Shown piece by piece: positions 63,736-64,000 of a stretch of 64,000 bases of DNA. The stretch is from Portevinia maculata (taxonomy: Eukaryota > Arthropoda > Insecta > Diptera > Syrphidae). The position numbers were made by a program, and so were the translations under genes. Location of the stretch: positions 63,028,844 through 63,092,843 of the forward strand of contig OX454525.1 of assembly GCA_949715645.1 (NCBI GenBank), read 5' to 3'. The stretch's first letter is position 1. The number at the start of each line of letters is the position of its first letter. The notes beneath the pieces are model-generated. The model was given only the letters and a program-made list of their open reading frames with translations. It ran no database searches and was not told where the DNA came from.

Positions 63736-64000
63736 GCGAACAGACAGAAAGTACTGACTGCTGGAATAAGTCCAGAAAGTGTCGCTTCAAACGACGATTT
63801 TTTCGTGTTCGAGGACCCGCAGGAGGAAGTGGATTTGCTGGGCGCTTGTTTCGAAGCCGTGTTTTATGGTGAATAATCCTGTTCACGACATTGAGAATAG
63901 GGCTCTGGTGAGCCACTTCTATCTGCGCACCGAACTTGAGAATTGGCGATCTGAGAACAACGGATTCACTGTATTCAATGATGAAAACCATGTCGCCAAT
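63735..64000 (+). pseudogene. Unidentified broken coding sequence at window edge
   Basis: Two plus-strand segments look coding. 63679-63876 ends NDDFFVFEDPQEEVDLLGAC and EAVFYGE. In another frame, from about 63866 to the window end, comes NNPVHDIENRALVSHFYLRT, ELENWRSENNGFTVFNDENH. A frameshift near 63870 would join them. I do not recognise the family. It may be a retrotransposon linker region or a host gene remnant, and it continues past the window. Confidence 0.35.

Overview
The window looks like AT-rich insect nuclear DNA. I found no intact host gene, and almost every recognisable coding stretch is transposon-derived and broken. The retrotransposon, mariner-type, hAT, piggyBac, PIF/Harbinger-type and Helitron-type pieces fit an insect. 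One repeat family with GACGGACGGACATGG and AGAATAGGGTAT segments recalls higher-dipteran repeats, so a fly, perhaps a tephritid, is my weak guess. One repeat near 61.9-62.55 kb instead resembles a family I know from moths and butterflies.

Layout, left to right. 0.37-2.2 kb: Jockey/CR1-type reverse transcriptase (RT) remnant (-), split by a tRNA-derived SINE (SINE-1). 3.4-5.6 kb: a second SINE-1, then a 962-bp hAT element with 8-bp target duplications, inserted into a SINE-1 tail. 8.3-12.1 kb: an old RNase H-bearing retrotransposon (family A) split by a younger LOA/I-like element (8995-11514) that keeps a 551-codon RT/RNase H frame. 14.7-16.3 kb: a three-level nest, Helentron-like repeat (HINE-1) > RTE retrotransposon > SINE-2. 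16.3-19.8 kb: a LOA-like copy (-) split by a full HINE-1 that itself carries a 231-bp mariner-type MITE. 21.7-23.6 kb: second family A copy followed by SINE-2. 25.2-32.2 kb: CR1/Jockey-like and RTE remnants, SINE-2 copies and a short LOA-like insertion. 32.2-38.0 kb: mostly unrecognised. 38.0-43.7 kb: Helitron end with helicase remnant, an 83-88 bp tandem repeat, and two inverted-repeat DNA elements. 44.2-47.8 kb: mariner-type remnants, a LOA-like 3' end, two perfect hairpins, and RTE. 50.5-52.8 kb: three mariner-type derivatives and an RT fragment. 53.6-56.85 kb: a PIF/Harbinger-like element carrying a MADF-type gene, abutted by a nearly intact piggyBac-like element. 57.6-64 kb: an IS630-type remnant, SINE-1, two Helentron-like repeats head to tail, and a CR1-type 3' end.

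The most informative signal is insertion order. Several nests can be read base by base because target duplications survive, and in two cases an unoccupied paralogous site lies in the same window (22608-22618 for the LOA-like insertion, 63333-63343 for the MITE). The best candidates for new biology are the Harbinger-like element that carries only a MADF gene, the piggyBac-like element with TTAG rather than TTAA duplications and repeated subterminal palindromes, the two perfect hairpins at 45.0-45.6 kb, and the moth-like repeat in an apparently non-moth genome. Family names rest on motif recognition by eye; no database search was run.
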